In this document: positions 12,536-32,240 of the stretch, piece by piece | Layout: the number at the start of each line of letters is the position of its first letter | How positions within the stretch are numbered: the first letter of the stretch is position 1 | DNA from: Xiphophorus maculatus | Lineage: Eukaryota > Chordata > Actinopteri > Cyprinodontiformes > Poeciliidae | NCBI RefSeq assembly: GCF_002775205.1 | Contig: NC_036453.1 | Location: 4,057,103 to 4,121,102, forward strand | Direction: 5' to 3' | Length of the DNA: 64,000 nucleotides | Position numbers and translations under genes: made by a program | The notes under the pieces: model-generated | What the model saw: only the letters and a program-made list of their open reading frames with translations | Told to the model about the DNA's origin: nothing | Database searches by the model: none

Positions 12536-13550
12536 ACATGAGGTTCTGTTGATTTGTTTTTTACCCACATAGCATGTTTGAAGTGAACAATACTGGTGAA
12601 GACAGTAGCTTATATTGAAATATAAACTGAGGCAGTTGCTTAAATATATCAATTATAACATTTTAGCTCAATAAATTACACAAATTGAGTCCACAGATCA
12701 GGTGAACAAATAATTTAAAAATACAGATTAACTGAGCCGGGAAAAGCCTTTTTTTTTGGTAATATACTAATATTACTGAATAGACTGAGGCATCTGAAAA
12801 ACATAAAATATTAATTTCAGTTACTATTTTGTGTTCAGATACCAAAAGGAATATATATTTATACTATATATAAAATAAAAATCTAAACATTTTGGTGTTT
12901 GCATTGAGTAATGCTAAAAGGTTTGTCTCCTAAAATGCCACACTTTTCAAGACCAGCATAGCCATTTCTGATTGGTCGAAACGTGTTACGTCATAAGATG
13001 TTGCCGGACGTCTACACTCGTTCAGTAGTAGCTACCGCTCCTTTTCAAGTTGCCGTCGCATGATCTTCCTGCTTGCTGGAAAGTGCCTCGTTTCAATATG
13101 AGAAGACTTCATTTATTTGAACCAACATTATTGCTTTGAAACTATAGAGGGCCACATATATGACAACATTTAAAAAAATTATGTCTAACTCAGTTTAATA
13201 AATATCTACTTAATTAAATTATTTATTGAGATACTATCACAGTAAATTAAGTATTTATTTAAGGTTTATATATTTCCAGTGCCGCATTCCTACATGAAAT
13301 AATATAGTCAAGATGATTGGTCTGAAATCGACTTGATTAAGCAAAGTAACCAATCAGATGTTAGGGCCTATTCATACACAGAGACATAATACAGTACATC
13401 TGATGAGATTCTTCACTGCCTCCGCCAATATTTATCTTTCAGTTGTACACACTAAAGTATTTGAAGGCAAGATAGCTTAAATATATAAATTTTTTCAAAA
13501 ATTAATCATTTAATTATTTTATACTACCCTATTTGAATCAGCCACAGATG
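12536..13550. other. Intergenic tcerg1-pcyox1l
   Basis: No exon is visible. The stretch is AT-rich apart from 12955-13090, a CpG-containing patch with a reverse CCAAT (attgg, 12970-12974) and a CRE-like ttacgtcata close by. A second pair, attgg near 13316 and ccaat near 13352, follows. These may be distal promoter elements of pcyox1l. No TSS can be fixed from sequence. Confidence 0.4.
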
Positions 13551-13559
13551 ACGATGATG

Positions 13560-13847
13560 TTTACGCCGCTCTGGCTTTTTGAATAACGGAACGATTCCGC
13601 CAACTTGGCGCACGGTGGCATATAAATGATGCTGACCCCCTTCTCTGCTACCGCATCCTCACAATCATCTTTGTACTTCTTTGTGAACCATATTAAACTT
13701 AATTAACTGATTCAATTCTCAGTAAAATAAACCTGCATCATATTTTTTCTAAGCATGTCCCTCCAAGCGAAAGAAGGGAGATAACCTGAACCTAACCTGC
13801 TGGTACTGAACCGAACCTCTTACCCTCGGCGCTGCTCCCAACCGGCT
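13560..13847 (+). promoter_or_regulatory. pcyox1l: Probable pcyox1l core promoter and 5' UTR
   Basis: A TATA-like TATAAAT sits at 13621-13627 after a GC-richer segment (gattccgccaacttggcgca). The coding start is 227 bases downstream, so transcription would begin near 13650. If so, the leader holds a short upstream reading frame beginning at 13755 and ending at TAA 13782-13784 (nine codons). Inferred from motifs only. Confidence 0.45.
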
Positions 13848-20325
<6,478 letters not shown>

Positions 20326-20520
20326 TCCAGTCAACTCAAAGTGAAGAAAAGTCAGCTGTAAAAATTTATTTAAAAGGGATTTTTTTGGGGGGGAATCTGT
20401 GAATGTGTATGGTGATACAGCAGAATATGGTTTTGTTTATCTTAACTTGCAAATATTTAGCCTTAGAATCTTTTATCGAAGGATTTTAAGCTTCTTGTAG
20501 TGTCTTGACCACGTTTCTAT

Positions 20521-20526
20521 AATAAA
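20521..20526 (+). terminator. pcyox1l: Poly(A) signal of pcyox1l
   Basis: AATAAA about 195 bases after the stop. Another AATAAA at about 20564-20569 could serve as an alternative. Confidence 0.55.
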
Positions 20527-20579
20527 ATCTGCCTGTTGCTGTAAATTAGTCATAAATCAACTTAAATAAAATGAGAACT

Positions 20580-23500
20580 TATGAGACTTTTTAAACAAAT
20601 ATAGAGCAATGTTTTAGTTTTCCAGTTGGCTTTCCCTGTAAAAATAATTAGAGGAGAATTTATGCATGTTGCAGGACTTTAATGGGATGTTTTTTATTTT
20701 TGTTAATTTTCTTTCCACACAAAGAAGAATGTCAAGCAGCCAGTTTATATTTTTGCCTTGAGGTATCTGGACTGTTGCTTTGCTTCTTAGTTTTCAGATG
20801 TGGCGAATGTTCATTACTTAACGTAACTATAATAACTCTAAGGATACAGTTACTGCAGTTTGTAAATAAATGATTCAGCTTTGTTTTATTTGCCAAAGAA
20901 AAACTCAGAGAAATTAGATACTTGTTCAAATTCACTGGTCAGTCCTTATAAATTAGAACAACATTAGAAATGTTCAATATTTTAATTCAGAAAGTAAAGC
21001 TCTTGTGATTTATAGATTGATTAAACATGTAACTAAAAATATTTCTGTTAACTTTAACAAAGTTAGCATATTTTTACAAGAACCAATTAAACAAAAATTT
21101 AGCACAAAATACTTTGATGAGATTCTCCCAGTCAAAACTAAATGTGGAAACTTGGATTCTGATCCTCTCTTGTCTTCATTGAGACCTTGGTACTTTGATT
21201 TCCAACTAAAACGCAAAATCTACTTTAATCAAAGACGAGGACTTTGGAAAACTGAGTAAAAAGGGTTTAAAACAAGAAGGAAACAGTTATGTGTGTAACT
21301 GTACTGTGGAACATAAGTATATGGAATTTTAAGTCCATATCCTTCAAAATTCAACTCTTGAATAGCTTCAGCTTACAATCCTCACAAGCGGCAGCTAAAC
21401 CTTATCTACCACATTTTTTCCTTCCACCAAGCTTTCCATTAAAATGCTTCCATACAGTACTCTGTGACCAGCCAGCTTTTTTTTATGGATTATTATGTCA
21501 GCCTCTGTATACTGGATAACTTGGAAGTCAGTCTTTCCAGTGATTACATAACATTTCTGTATTAGAAGCAATTTTATTTTTTGCTTTATGTAATATTTAA
21601 ACTGTCTCAGAAACAGTTTTTTTATTGGCTACATCGATTTAATGAACTAAATAAACCCTTTTGATATATTTCTGTGTGGTAAATGAGTAAATTACATTCT
21701 GAAGCTGAATTAGGATAATAAATGAACTTTTCAAAGGGCTTTCAGTAAATTAAAATGTAAATGTGATGATAGTTTCTTTCACCTGATCACGATGGGATCT
21801 CGATAATGGAGTAATCACAGCTATGCACTGCACAGCTATGCAGTGACTTATCGCAGTGACCACTGGTGCTATGCTCTTTCCCGCCGCCCCTTTTTTTCTT
21901 CTTCTTTTTTTAAATGATTCCCCCTTCCTGTTTTTGTTGCGTAATCCAGCGGAAAGAATTTTTTTCAGGGACTGGAGCCAGTCAGCTTTCACACTGGATA
22001 GAAAACAAAGCCAAGCGCCGATCTGCTGTTGCTGATAATTTACATGACATTTTCTTTCCACTCAAGCATGAGAGCGACACTAAGCAATTCCCTTCTCTAA
22101 AAATGTAAAACTTTAAAGGATGATGTTGATCTGTTTCTGGGTTTGAGCTGTAAATGTTGGTGAACAGAGAATAAAACGCTTTTCTTGTCTTCTGACTTGT
22201 CATCCGAATATCTTGTGACTGAAAGGGGCTTTCGTTAGTAAATAATGTCATTTTGTCTTGTGATTAAACTTCATTTATCTCTTTAATCTTAGAAATTGTC
22301 TACAAGTGGCATCAAGGTGCCTCACTTTGTTGTTTTTTTTTTTTACAGTTATCTCATTCTCCTCCTCACAAGTTTATAAGCAGAGCTGTGATCTTGTGAC
22401 AATGTGGATGCCCCCCAGGGGATTAAGTTCATGTTCTATTTAATTTACAGCTTTTATCTTTTTACTCCCCTCTTCCTGAATTCAGCCTAGTTCATCAGAG
22501 AAGATAAGGCATTCTAGGTTTTAAGTACAAGTATTTTACACAGATTTATTGCTACATGGGGAGTATTTAAACGTCAGAGGGGATGCTGAGCCTCATCTAG
22601 AGATGAACTTTAGACAATTTTTATGAATCTAATTTTATTCATTCTGTCTTTTGTCTTAATTTAGTTAGAAGCATTTTGGAAAATATGTCTTGTATCTTAA
22701 GTTTGAAGTCTGAGATTGCTGACACAATGAGATAATCAGTAAATCTTCTAACTCTGTAACATATTCCCTTCAGTAATTACTTTTCTCCAGAGTGGAATGA
22801 AAATTAATAAAGATCTGCATCTTGTTTGTACATAAGTGAAAACAAACTTTACTTAAGTGTTTAATAATTAGCATGTGCAATACCTTAAAATGTGACACTA
22901 TAACCACAAAGTTTGGGTGAGTTATGCATCAAACCAACACAGTGGTGAATAATTATAGAGAAAAGAACATTATGCATTTTTTTACAAATAAAACTGTAAA
23001 GTGTATCTTGTATTTAGCATTGTTTATCTTTTACTGCTATTCTATTTTTTCCTGTAGACTGATTTTTTTTCTTTTTCCTTCCCTGTTTGGTAAATCGCTC
23101 ACATTCAGTCATAATGAATGCAAGGACTGTGTGAACAAATTCATTTAAAAAATACTACAAAGGGGAACTAAATGTTTTTTGTTTTTTTAGCTCATACTAT
23201 TCAAGGGTCTTTGAAGAATTGATTGTGATGACTGGCAGGAAAAATGCAGCAGTTTTTAAATTCTCAGTTATAATTTACATAGGCTACTCTATGCATGACA
23301 AATATTCCCACAGCATTTTTGTTTATTCTTCAGTGTTTCGGAGTCTAACATGGTGCTTCAAAAACAAATTATTAGTGTTAACCACTCCAAACCTACAGAA
23401 GTTGCTAATTTATGTTGACATTTACAGATAAAGGGAAAGAAATTCAAATTAGTCCACATCCTGGTAAATCTTCATTTTTAAATGCATAAACGGAAAAACA

Positions 23501-25440
23501 ATAAGTTGTTTTATAAATTGACATTTAATCATAATAAGAACATTTTTTCTTAAACTTTCAACTTTTAAAGTAAAGCTTTTTCAGTACTTTCTGCATGAAA
23601 ATCCCTACAAATGAACTCTAATTATTAGCAGAACTTAATGGAAAAAACACGGGAAGACTTCCGAGCAGCGCTGAATTCCTGAGAAGTCCCATTTCTTTGC
23701 CAGCTATGAAATTCCACAGATCTCACACACATTCTGGCTTTTTAATTCTCTACATCTTCTCAATATGTTGTTTGTCATACTTTGCAGGCTGTGTGTTGTA
23801 AATATTCGATCAACTGAAACATGGAGCAGATTAATGGACACTTCTTTTGAAACTCTCAATGTGTAAATGTTTTACCTTTTGCTAGTTTCTGAAACGTGTT
23901 GTTGGGCACTTTAAGTTTGTCATGGATATGTTTGTTGCTCACATTTATTTACACAGTGTGGATCCATATCCCCTCAAGGAATAAATGTTGTCTCTCAATG
24001 GGCAGAAATAAAACTATTTGGGGAAAAAAAGTCTTGTGATATTGTTTTGTTCACTGGCTCAGTTGTGGCCGTTTGGACAAAAAGAAAACAGCTTTTAGAC
24101 ATATCGAGTGCAAAAGGTGCCAGAACATAATAAAAGAAAATCTTATCCATGCCATCACTAAAACAAAACTTTAAATAAAGAAAGCAGTGTATCTGTTATT
24201 AAAGGTCAATAATGCATACTTAAATATTTAAATGTGAAAGATTTGAAGCCACTATGTGAAAAATTATTATTATTTCTTTGGTTATGTCTACTTTTTAGAG
24301 TGAAGATCAACCTAATTACTTGCCAACTTACAGAAAATACAGAAAGAAACAGAAAAGGAGCAAAAAGATCTAAATGCTAAAACATTTCTTTCAGTTTCAG
24401 AATTACTCAGACACAGTATTTGGAAACTAAACAGTGATTCAAATATAGACATCCAAAAATGCCATTGGCAATCTCAGATTAGAATAATCATCTCTGATTG
24501 AATCAATTAATGTATCATTTGATTATGTAATCACGGCAGATATTTCCTTAATATTTGTTTATACCTAAATATTTTTTTATGAAAAGTGTCAATAATTATT
24601 GATTGTTTATTTATCACCTTTTGCTGCTTTTGGCAGTTAGGATCCAACCTTACAATTATTTACAAAAATAGTTACATAATTATGGATGTTTTTCTAAATT
24701 AAATAAATTTATGTACCTTTTTTCTGAACATATTTAAAAAAAATTAATGTGTTGTTTATAAAATCTAAATTCATTTCCAACAAAATTAATAATTATTTTT
24801 TATATATGTTTATAAATAGTGGCATTTTTGGACCTTCTTAATTAGTTATCATTATCTGATTCATCTGTCACATTTTTCGACTTGCTAATAAGATAATATT
24901 GTTTATTTATAAACTATACATTGCTAATGTATTATTTTCATGTTTAATTCATTACTCAAGCAACTGATGATTTTTATTTTCTTAATAAACTTCGGCACTT
25001 TTGGACCTCCATACTGACTCACCGTTTTAACTTTCATTTACTACTCCTGAGCAATTTTGAAACCGAAAGAAAAGCTTCGCATCTTATTTTCGTCCCTTTT
25101 TTTCTGTAAAAGGTTAACCTCTTTAATTGTCTCATTTTTTCATGTACATTGCTTTCTTAGTATTACATTTGCCACATTAGTTTCGGTTTTCAAGTGAAAC
25201 GAAAGCTGGGGTGGAGTACTTTCTCAAACACTTTATAAACAAAGCAAAGCAAAAACAGTTCATTGCACTAAATAAATAGCAAAGTACTGAAGCAGGCTGT
25301 TTACTCAAAATAATATAGAAGTACACTAAGAATACATTATCATTATGCACGCCTAAGTAAACATTAGAGCTCTGCTACTTTTCTTTTAATGTTTATCTTT
25401 CTAATGCAATATTCGCCATCTTCTAGCTGTTTTGCAACTT
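20580..25440. other. AT-rich intergenic stretch
   Basis: No exon with convincing splice sites or protein similarity was found on either strand. All open frames are short and of low complexity. There are scattered TE-like AT-rich segments; 24640-25015 carries two loose copies of a ggcacttttggacct unit about 170 bases apart. The last 400 bases contain interferon-type motifs listed separately. Confidence 0.6.
25059..25205 (+). promoter_or_regulatory. Cluster of IRF/ISRE-like motifs upstream of crebrf
   Basis: GAAACCGAAA at 25059-25068 fits the IRF core GAAANNGAAA. AGTTTCGGTTTTC at 25179-25191 fits the ISRE pattern AGTTTCNNTTTC with one extra T. GAAACGAAAG at 25196-25205 is a looser half-site pair. 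They lie about 0.5 kb before the putative crebrf first exon. Motif matches only; chance occurrence in AT-rich DNA is possible. Confidence 0.35.
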
Positions 25441-25499
25441 TACATTGTGACTTTTAAGCTATAAAACCCTGCAAAAATATTAAAACGTGTTTTTCTCCA

Positions 25500-25719
25500 G
25501 CTCGGAGCTCTTCTCCCATTGGCTGGTGGGTGCACCACGTTGGTCGGGTAGTCACGCGTTTTCCAGAAACCCGTCAGGAAGGAGAAAAACAAAACAAACC
25601 CGAGAGAGCTGTAAAACCGTGTGGACTCCATTGGAAAGGGAAATATTTTTAAAATTATCGGCTTAACTCAAACACGGAAGTCTAGCAACGAGCGAGACCT
25701 GTGCATGGGAGTCTTAAAA
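25500..25719 (+). promoter_or_regulatory. crebrf: Putative crebrf promoter and first non-coding exon
   Basis: A GC- and CpG-richer island in AT-rich DNA, with a reverse CCAAT box (attgg, 25518-25522), an ETS-like acggaag near 25675 and an RFX-like tagcaac. A strong donor, gtgagt, begins at 25720, so a non-coding exon probably ends at 25719. The exon start cannot be placed. The link to crebrf is inferred from position and strand. Confidence 0.5.
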
Positions 25720-28700
25720 GTGAGTAGGACCAGTACTGGTGCGTTTATGGACACTTGAGTGTGTGTTTCGACCGCGATGGCTTGTTAGCTTCGAAGCTAG
25801 CTGCTTCTTGTTGTTGAGTGTCGGGCTACAGCTGGGATGAGGAAGGGGGCGGACGGAGGCCATACTGACTGAGTTGCAGGTGAAAATAGGGCATAGTGTG
25901 TAATTTCGGCTCTTTCACATTGAATTAAATGCAAATAAACAATCTTATGGTGGCATTTGTCTCAGCTTTTGGCTGTTTGTCGAGGAGGAGAAACGTTAGC
26001 TAGCTCATGTTCTTTGATTAGCTGGTATAAATATCGGTCAGCTGGCTGCAAAAGATCACTATGATGACTTTCTGCTGATTTGGTATCGCGAAGCTCGTAG
26101 AGCAGCTGATTCCGTGTCAGTTTGGGTAAAAACAACTGTTATGTAAGGAGCCTAAACTGTCCAGAAAAACATCGCACCGATCATTATATTTACCCATTTC
26201 TCCTATGCATTCAGATTATATAAGATTACATAAGTAAATAGTGTTGAAGGGTGATTGGGGAGGAAAAAGTCTGACTTTGCAGCATTAGGTGTCCCATGGT
26301 ACACGCCCCCCAACATCAAACACATCCTGTGTTGGTGGAGAAATGCTCGGCAAATCCATGTGATCCGAGCTCAGATACACTGTGAGTGCAAACATTCAGC
26401 GTTATGCTTTCAAGATCATTGAATTTTGTTTTTCTTTTATTTTAAAAAGCCTGTTTGGGGATTCATCGACCGAGTCAATGTGAATAAGTCTATGCATATA
26501 TGTTTGTTTTTTCGAGAAAACACGGTCATACACGAAATGTTAACGATTTTATGGTGTAGACTTTGTTTTTTGTGTGATTTTATGTAAATATCTCATAAAT
26601 AATAATATGTAGGGCACGGGGATGTAGGCCTCCTGGTTGTTTATCTTCTGCTTCAACCTAGATTGAAACAAGCTGTTTATGATGAAGCAGGTTCTGTGAT
26701 TGACGGCCAGTGTGGCCTATCAGACACTCCAGAAGGCGGGCCTTGGTTTCTTTTCGACCAATAGGAAAGCAATCTTACGTGGGTGTTGGCACAGACTGTT
26801 AGATTGACGTTTTGTTTTGCTTTGCAGAGATCTGTGATGGGAGCAGAGACTGGCGAGACACTGGTGACTTTCTGGCTTTACTGGGGAATAATATAGGTCA
26901 TTTGTAACACTTGCCAGCGTGTTATTCAATAGTAGTGGCTGTGATGCTAATGCCTGCTGTCAGGTTTGAAATACAAAGGAAATACATCAACTATACGGTT
27001 TTATTTCTTAAACGAAACGTCAGTTTGTGTCTTTCCACTGACAGCATGGTGATCCTAAAAATGTTTTGGAAAAATCTAAAGCTTATTACAGTTTCATCAA
27101 CAGTGTTTGATGTAAAGTGAAATGTTTGTTATTTTTTTTTACCTCTCTCTTGGTTACAGTGATAATAATGTCCTGTGACAGAATGACATGAATTGCATCA
27201 TTATAAATTAATGTGCTGTTTCCAGGTAGGAAATATTGTATGGATTCAATGAGATGCCATATTTGCACAAGTTTTTATATTAAGAATACATAATATGGCT
27301 GAATTAATAATAACAAAAAACAATTATTCCTGATTGTTGTTTTTAAAAAAAAATAAATCCTAAATTGTTACTTAAATATAGATACATCGGCTTAACATAA
27401 AAATTATGGACAAAATGTCAGAGTAGTTTTCAATTTACATGATTACAGCACAAAATATTAGCCCTTTTTGCTGTTCTGTTCTTTCCAAATGAAGTATAGC
27501 AAGATTTTTTAGATGGTTAATTTGTTTTGGGGTTTTGGTTCAAATACAGGTCAAGTTGAATGTTTGCTTCTCTGTGAAATTAAAGTAAACTTTTTTCATG
27601 TTTTATATTTGACTTGTATTAGTAGTTTAATGCTAGCTGTTTTATTCCTATTTTTTAACCAAGCCTTAATGGTTTAATTTTGAGGCTTTGCAGCCTACAA
27701 GCGGATCTGTTTCTGTAGCATTTAAATCAATGAGTTAAACTGAGCCAACCTGTCTCAGCAGGAAAAGCTCAAGTGGCCTGCTTCCAGAGATTATTTCTAA
27801 CACAATTAAAAGATCCTTTAAAACTAAGTAAGAGTCGTTTGCTCAACCTTTTGTCCTATTAAATAAACACACCTTCACTGAATGAGGCTGTGACCTTCAG
27901 GTGTCTGTGGCTCTACGTTTTTGAGGTTTTCCTCTCTTGGTTTAAAGCTTTGTTATTGAGCTTCTGTCGACTAGATTCACACATTCGATTAGCATTTGAT
28001 GTCCTTTAGAATCGTCCTCTGTTTCTTGTTTCCAAGTGCTGAAGGAAACTTTTAACTATAAGCCATGAGGTTTTGTGAAAGTAATATTAACAAAAACAAT
28101 AATCATCAGTGTAAAATATTGTTTTGTAGCAGAGTAGTCATTGCTTTTCTCTTATAATTTAAGGGAATGAGATTATGTTATACTTTTGTATTATTTGTTT
28201 TAATATTGTATTGTGCTAGTACACTAAAACTTTGTATGTTTAGTCAAAGTCATCATGTCCTTTGATTCTCATACCAGCTCAGTAACATCAGATTTGCACT
28301 AATCATATTGATCCAATTCGTTTCCTGGAGAAAATAACATCTAAAACTATTTTCAACCTAGTTTTAAGTCTATTGTTATATGTCACACACAGAGATCATA
28401 AGGTGTGCTGCAGGTTCCTTAATCCAGATAATACTTTTAAATCCAACAGAAAATTAAAGAATTGCCAGTCATTAAAGCTTTTAAAACAAGTGAAACCTCG
28501 AATTTACTAATCAAAATATGAGGGTTGATTTCAGTCAGCAGCCATTTGACAGGTGCATCATTACAAGGAAATGCATTTCTCACGGTTCTAATTAGCCTGT
28601 GATGCCATTAAGTAAAAAGTAAAGTTGCTCTCCAGACATCCATTAGTCTTACTTACAAAAATAGTTCCCTAATCTTGATACATTTTATTGTATTTGCACC

Positions 28701-29039
28701 AATTTAGACGATGTTTCAGCTTAAACTTTGACTACATGCATCACTAATTTCAGCTACATGTTTCACATGCCATCTGCAGAAGCCTGGCTTTTCATTTATG
28801 CACTTTCCAGGTCTGGCTGAGCATTGTGAAGTAAAGCAATATGAACAGTCCACCCATCCTGAGGAAACTCTTACTTTAAAAAAAAGAGGACACGCATGTA
28901 ACTGTGAGAGTGGTAATCGTGTCCTTGGGTGAAGTGAAAGACCCTGTTTTTCTCAACTGATAACAAAACACTGTTTCTGTTTTGCAAATAAACCCTGCAG
29001 CAGCATGTAGAAAAGACATACAGCTGCTTCCATTCACAT

Positions 29040-29092
29040 CTGTTATTTAAGATGTCAGGGGTTCATCTTAAATAACAGCTGAACCCCTGACA
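29040..29092. repeat. Two interlocked perfect inverted repeats
   Basis: Arm A at 29040-29054 (ctgttatttaagatg) is the exact reverse complement of 29064-29078. Arm B at 29053-29065 (tgtcaggggttca) is the exact reverse complement of 29080-29092. The order is A-B-A'-B', so both stems can form together only as a pseudoknot, otherwise as alternative hairpins. A short CA run follows. Confidence 0.9.
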
Positions 29093-30136
29093 CACACACA
29101 CCTAAGTTAGTTTTACTTGTATATATCGATAATGTGAATAGATATACTGCATGCCCATAACTGTCTGAAGTGAATGATTGGAAAAGAATAAGTGGTACTC
29201 AGCCCCATTACCACCTGTCTGCTCGTTCTGTTAGTCATCTAAACAACCCATGAAAATCCCTAACCTTTAGGGACAAGCGACTGTTATTTAGCATCTATTT
29301 CAGTCTGTTGCCACGTTGTCCGAATGCATGCAGGGCTTCAGGATTAACAACCTTTTGTGATGTGTGCTCTCGCATGTCCCTTTTCATAAAGAGGCTGGCA
29401 TCTCCGGCTTGTTATTTCTGCAGTAATTAGCGCCTCGCTGGTATCAGTGGGTAACTCATTCCAGAGGAGGTACTGCTGATTGGCCTACTTGGATCACATC
29501 CAGTTGTTGTGGGGTAAAGAATATCACCTGTTTTCATGGTGGCGGGAGATATGAGATAAGCACAGCAGGCTCGCAGTTGGAGCTCTTCATTGTCTGATGG
29601 CTGTTTGGAGCTAACTCTTTAAGATTCAATCCAGGTTTTTCATCTGTGGCTTGAAAAAAAGTGTTTTAATACCTCGAATCTTTCATATTTTCACATCATT
29701 TTTATGTTTTTGCCGCAACAGCAAAATATTTTGGTTACATTGAACAAGTGTGACATCCATTGTATCTCCTTTGATGGGGCCATTCCAACTCATGAATGTA
29801 CTTTTACTTAAATCATTTCCTTGTATTTAGAGTTGAGGCATTTATGACTTTTCATGTTTCTCTTTGCAGAAAATTTAAAAACCGTGTTTCATTTTCAATC
29901 TACCTCCTAATTCTGCGCTACTTTATGTTGGTTTGTCCCAGTAAGATACATTCAGTGTTTGCAATGTGAAAAATCTCTCGGAAAAAAGTTTGGTGGTTAA
30001 TGAGCTACTTTTTTAAGACAGAATATACAACACTTTAACAGACAAGCAGGTTTATATTATATTTAACTACTGTATACCCAGTTTAGTTTATATGAGCACA
30101 ATCCTATAAATTGTGGTCATATAGTGAGATTATTAT

Positions 30137-30497
30137 CTAGGGCTGGGTGATGAATCATCGATTCAGATGAGATGTGATTTTTGGTAAAAAATGGATTTTT
30201 ACGATTTGTTTCACCAATGCATTCCTTTGTTTTCCTTAGTTCAGTAATGTTAGCCAGCCCAAGAACTACTATCTTGTTTGACAAATATGTTTTACAGCTT
30301 CTGTTTATTATGACTTTGAAAACAATAATTCTTTCTTGAAAAAAGAATGATTTAAGTAAAAAACAGTTTTTAAAGATATTTTCTGTTATTTGAAATTTTT
30401 TGTAGGAAAGAAGCAAGGAAAAAATTAAATAAATCAGAAATTAAATTTGGTATAAAAAATGCATATTTTATTTTTAAGCCATATCACCCAGCACTAG
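30137..30497. mobile_element. hAT-like MITE
   Basis: About 361 bp bounded by ctagggctgggtgat and the inverse atcacccagcactag, terminal inverted repeats matching at 14 of 15 positions. The interior is AT-rich without a transposase. No convincing target duplication is left. A 99-residue minus-strand open frame overlaps it and is spurious. Confidence 0.65.
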
Positions 30498-32149
30498 TTA
30501 CAACAACCCAACTGGAGCAAAGTCATCTGTCTGAACTGATTTCATTGATTCTTTGCAACTAAACAAATATGGAAAAAAATAAACCAAACCTTCTGATTCT
30601 ACTCAGATCTCATTATTTTCACATAATCAAGATAATTCTGCTTTAAAACACAAGATTGAAACTCTGCTGTATCTTTCATGCCGCTTTGCAGATTAACGCT
30701 CAGCAAAGGACATTTTTATGCTTTCAGTTTATCGTAGACACCAACACATTCGATTTGCAAACAAGAAGTCGTGTTTTTCTGCTCTAAAGATTTGTGATTA
30801 GTCAGGCCAAAGTTCATTGCAAAGGCAACAAATAACAGAATCTTGAAAGTAACAGAAATTGACATTTGATTTAATGAATAATTTGAACAGCTGATGTTAA
30901 GCAATGCACTTTTAGTTAATTATCTCAGCAAGTCTGTAAAATTGCTTGAAATGAAGACCGTTTTTAAATGCACCTTATTGGCTTTTATCACAAAGTTTCA
31001 GCTCTTCATCATGGCCTGTATGAACCTATGATATTTTATTATATTCAGATCTTTCTTTGGAAAAATTATCTGTGTATCATCACTCGAGCTTGGTTTCATT
31101 TTGTTTTGAAGATTTCTCTTGCTGTTTTTTTCCGTTTTGCTCTTTGGCTGTCTAGCATCGGGATTGATGCAGCTGCTTTGTTGTGTTTAAGTCGTGCGGT
31201 TCCTCATTCTGGAGCTGCCACAAATGAAACCAGACGCAAACGCACCGGAACACCTTGCACACCAAGATCCGATGATAGTTCCAATTTGTTATTTTGGATG
31301 TTTATCTGGTTCCAGATATGTTCTGGTGACTAAGCAGATAGGTGTGCACATGCAGAGGCTGCGAACTTGCAGCGGTTTCTGTGTTTGATAAGGTGTTGCT
31401 TATACAACTGCAGTCCAACCAATAGTTTGCACAGCAGTGTTTTCTGCCACTTCCTGTCTCTATGCAAAGCCTGTACATGGGGAGATGGAACTATCAGGGG
31501 TGAGAAGTTTATTTTTGTCAGCCAACGCTGAGCAAGAGGAAGTGGTGTTTTTCAGTGGCCTCTTAGAGGAGTAGGATTGGTGAGTGATTTTTCTTTTTTT
31601 TTGTGCATCATGTGATTGCTGCTTGGGGTCATGTCTCTATGGAGATCTTTTTATTTGTTATGCAAAAGCAGCTGAGACAAATAAGGGCCACGTGTTTCAG
31701 CTGTGAACAAAGAAAGTAGAGGAAAAGAAGCATGGCGCTAATGTGATAACTTTATGGTGTTTGGGTTCACTGAGAGCAAATTGTGCTTTCTCTATGGGCT
31801 GTAAAGCAATTTGGAAGTAAAGCAATAGTGTTTTAGGGTTAGAGGTTAGAAAAGGGAAAATTTAATCAAAATTTTCAAGCCAGTGATTTAAATATGATAA
31901 GTTTAACAATCACCACAAAACATTATCACTTAGGAAACAACATGAGTAATAACGTCTAATGTTTGAAATAAAGCCCAGGAATGGAAATATATAGTATGTA
32001 CATGTAGAGAAGCACCAATCAGGTTGCTGATTTACCTAATCCCATTTTGTAATATTTATAAGAAACAAAGCCTACAGCAGTTTCTTAGATCAAGATTGTT
32101 GGTTGATATCTAAACGTGATGGAATAAATGTAGTGTTTCAATTGTGATT

Positions 32150-32240
32150 TTGTATCTTTGTGTTTTTATGATGTTAAGCGTCTTGAACTGTGTTGTTGCT
32201 GACATGTGCTGTACAAATAAACTTGATTGATTGATAAATC
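32150..32240 (+). mobile_element. Retroelement 3' tail
   Basis: ttttatgatgttaagcgtct is followed by tgctgtacaaataaacttga and short ttga repeats. This is the general layout of a fish LINE/SINE 3' end; the same family occurs inverted at 18834-18950. Confidence 0.55.

Noticed and set aside
30968..31333. 121-residue + strand frame in crebrf intron 1
   Set aside because: No splice context, domain or family feature; composition matches AT-rich intron.
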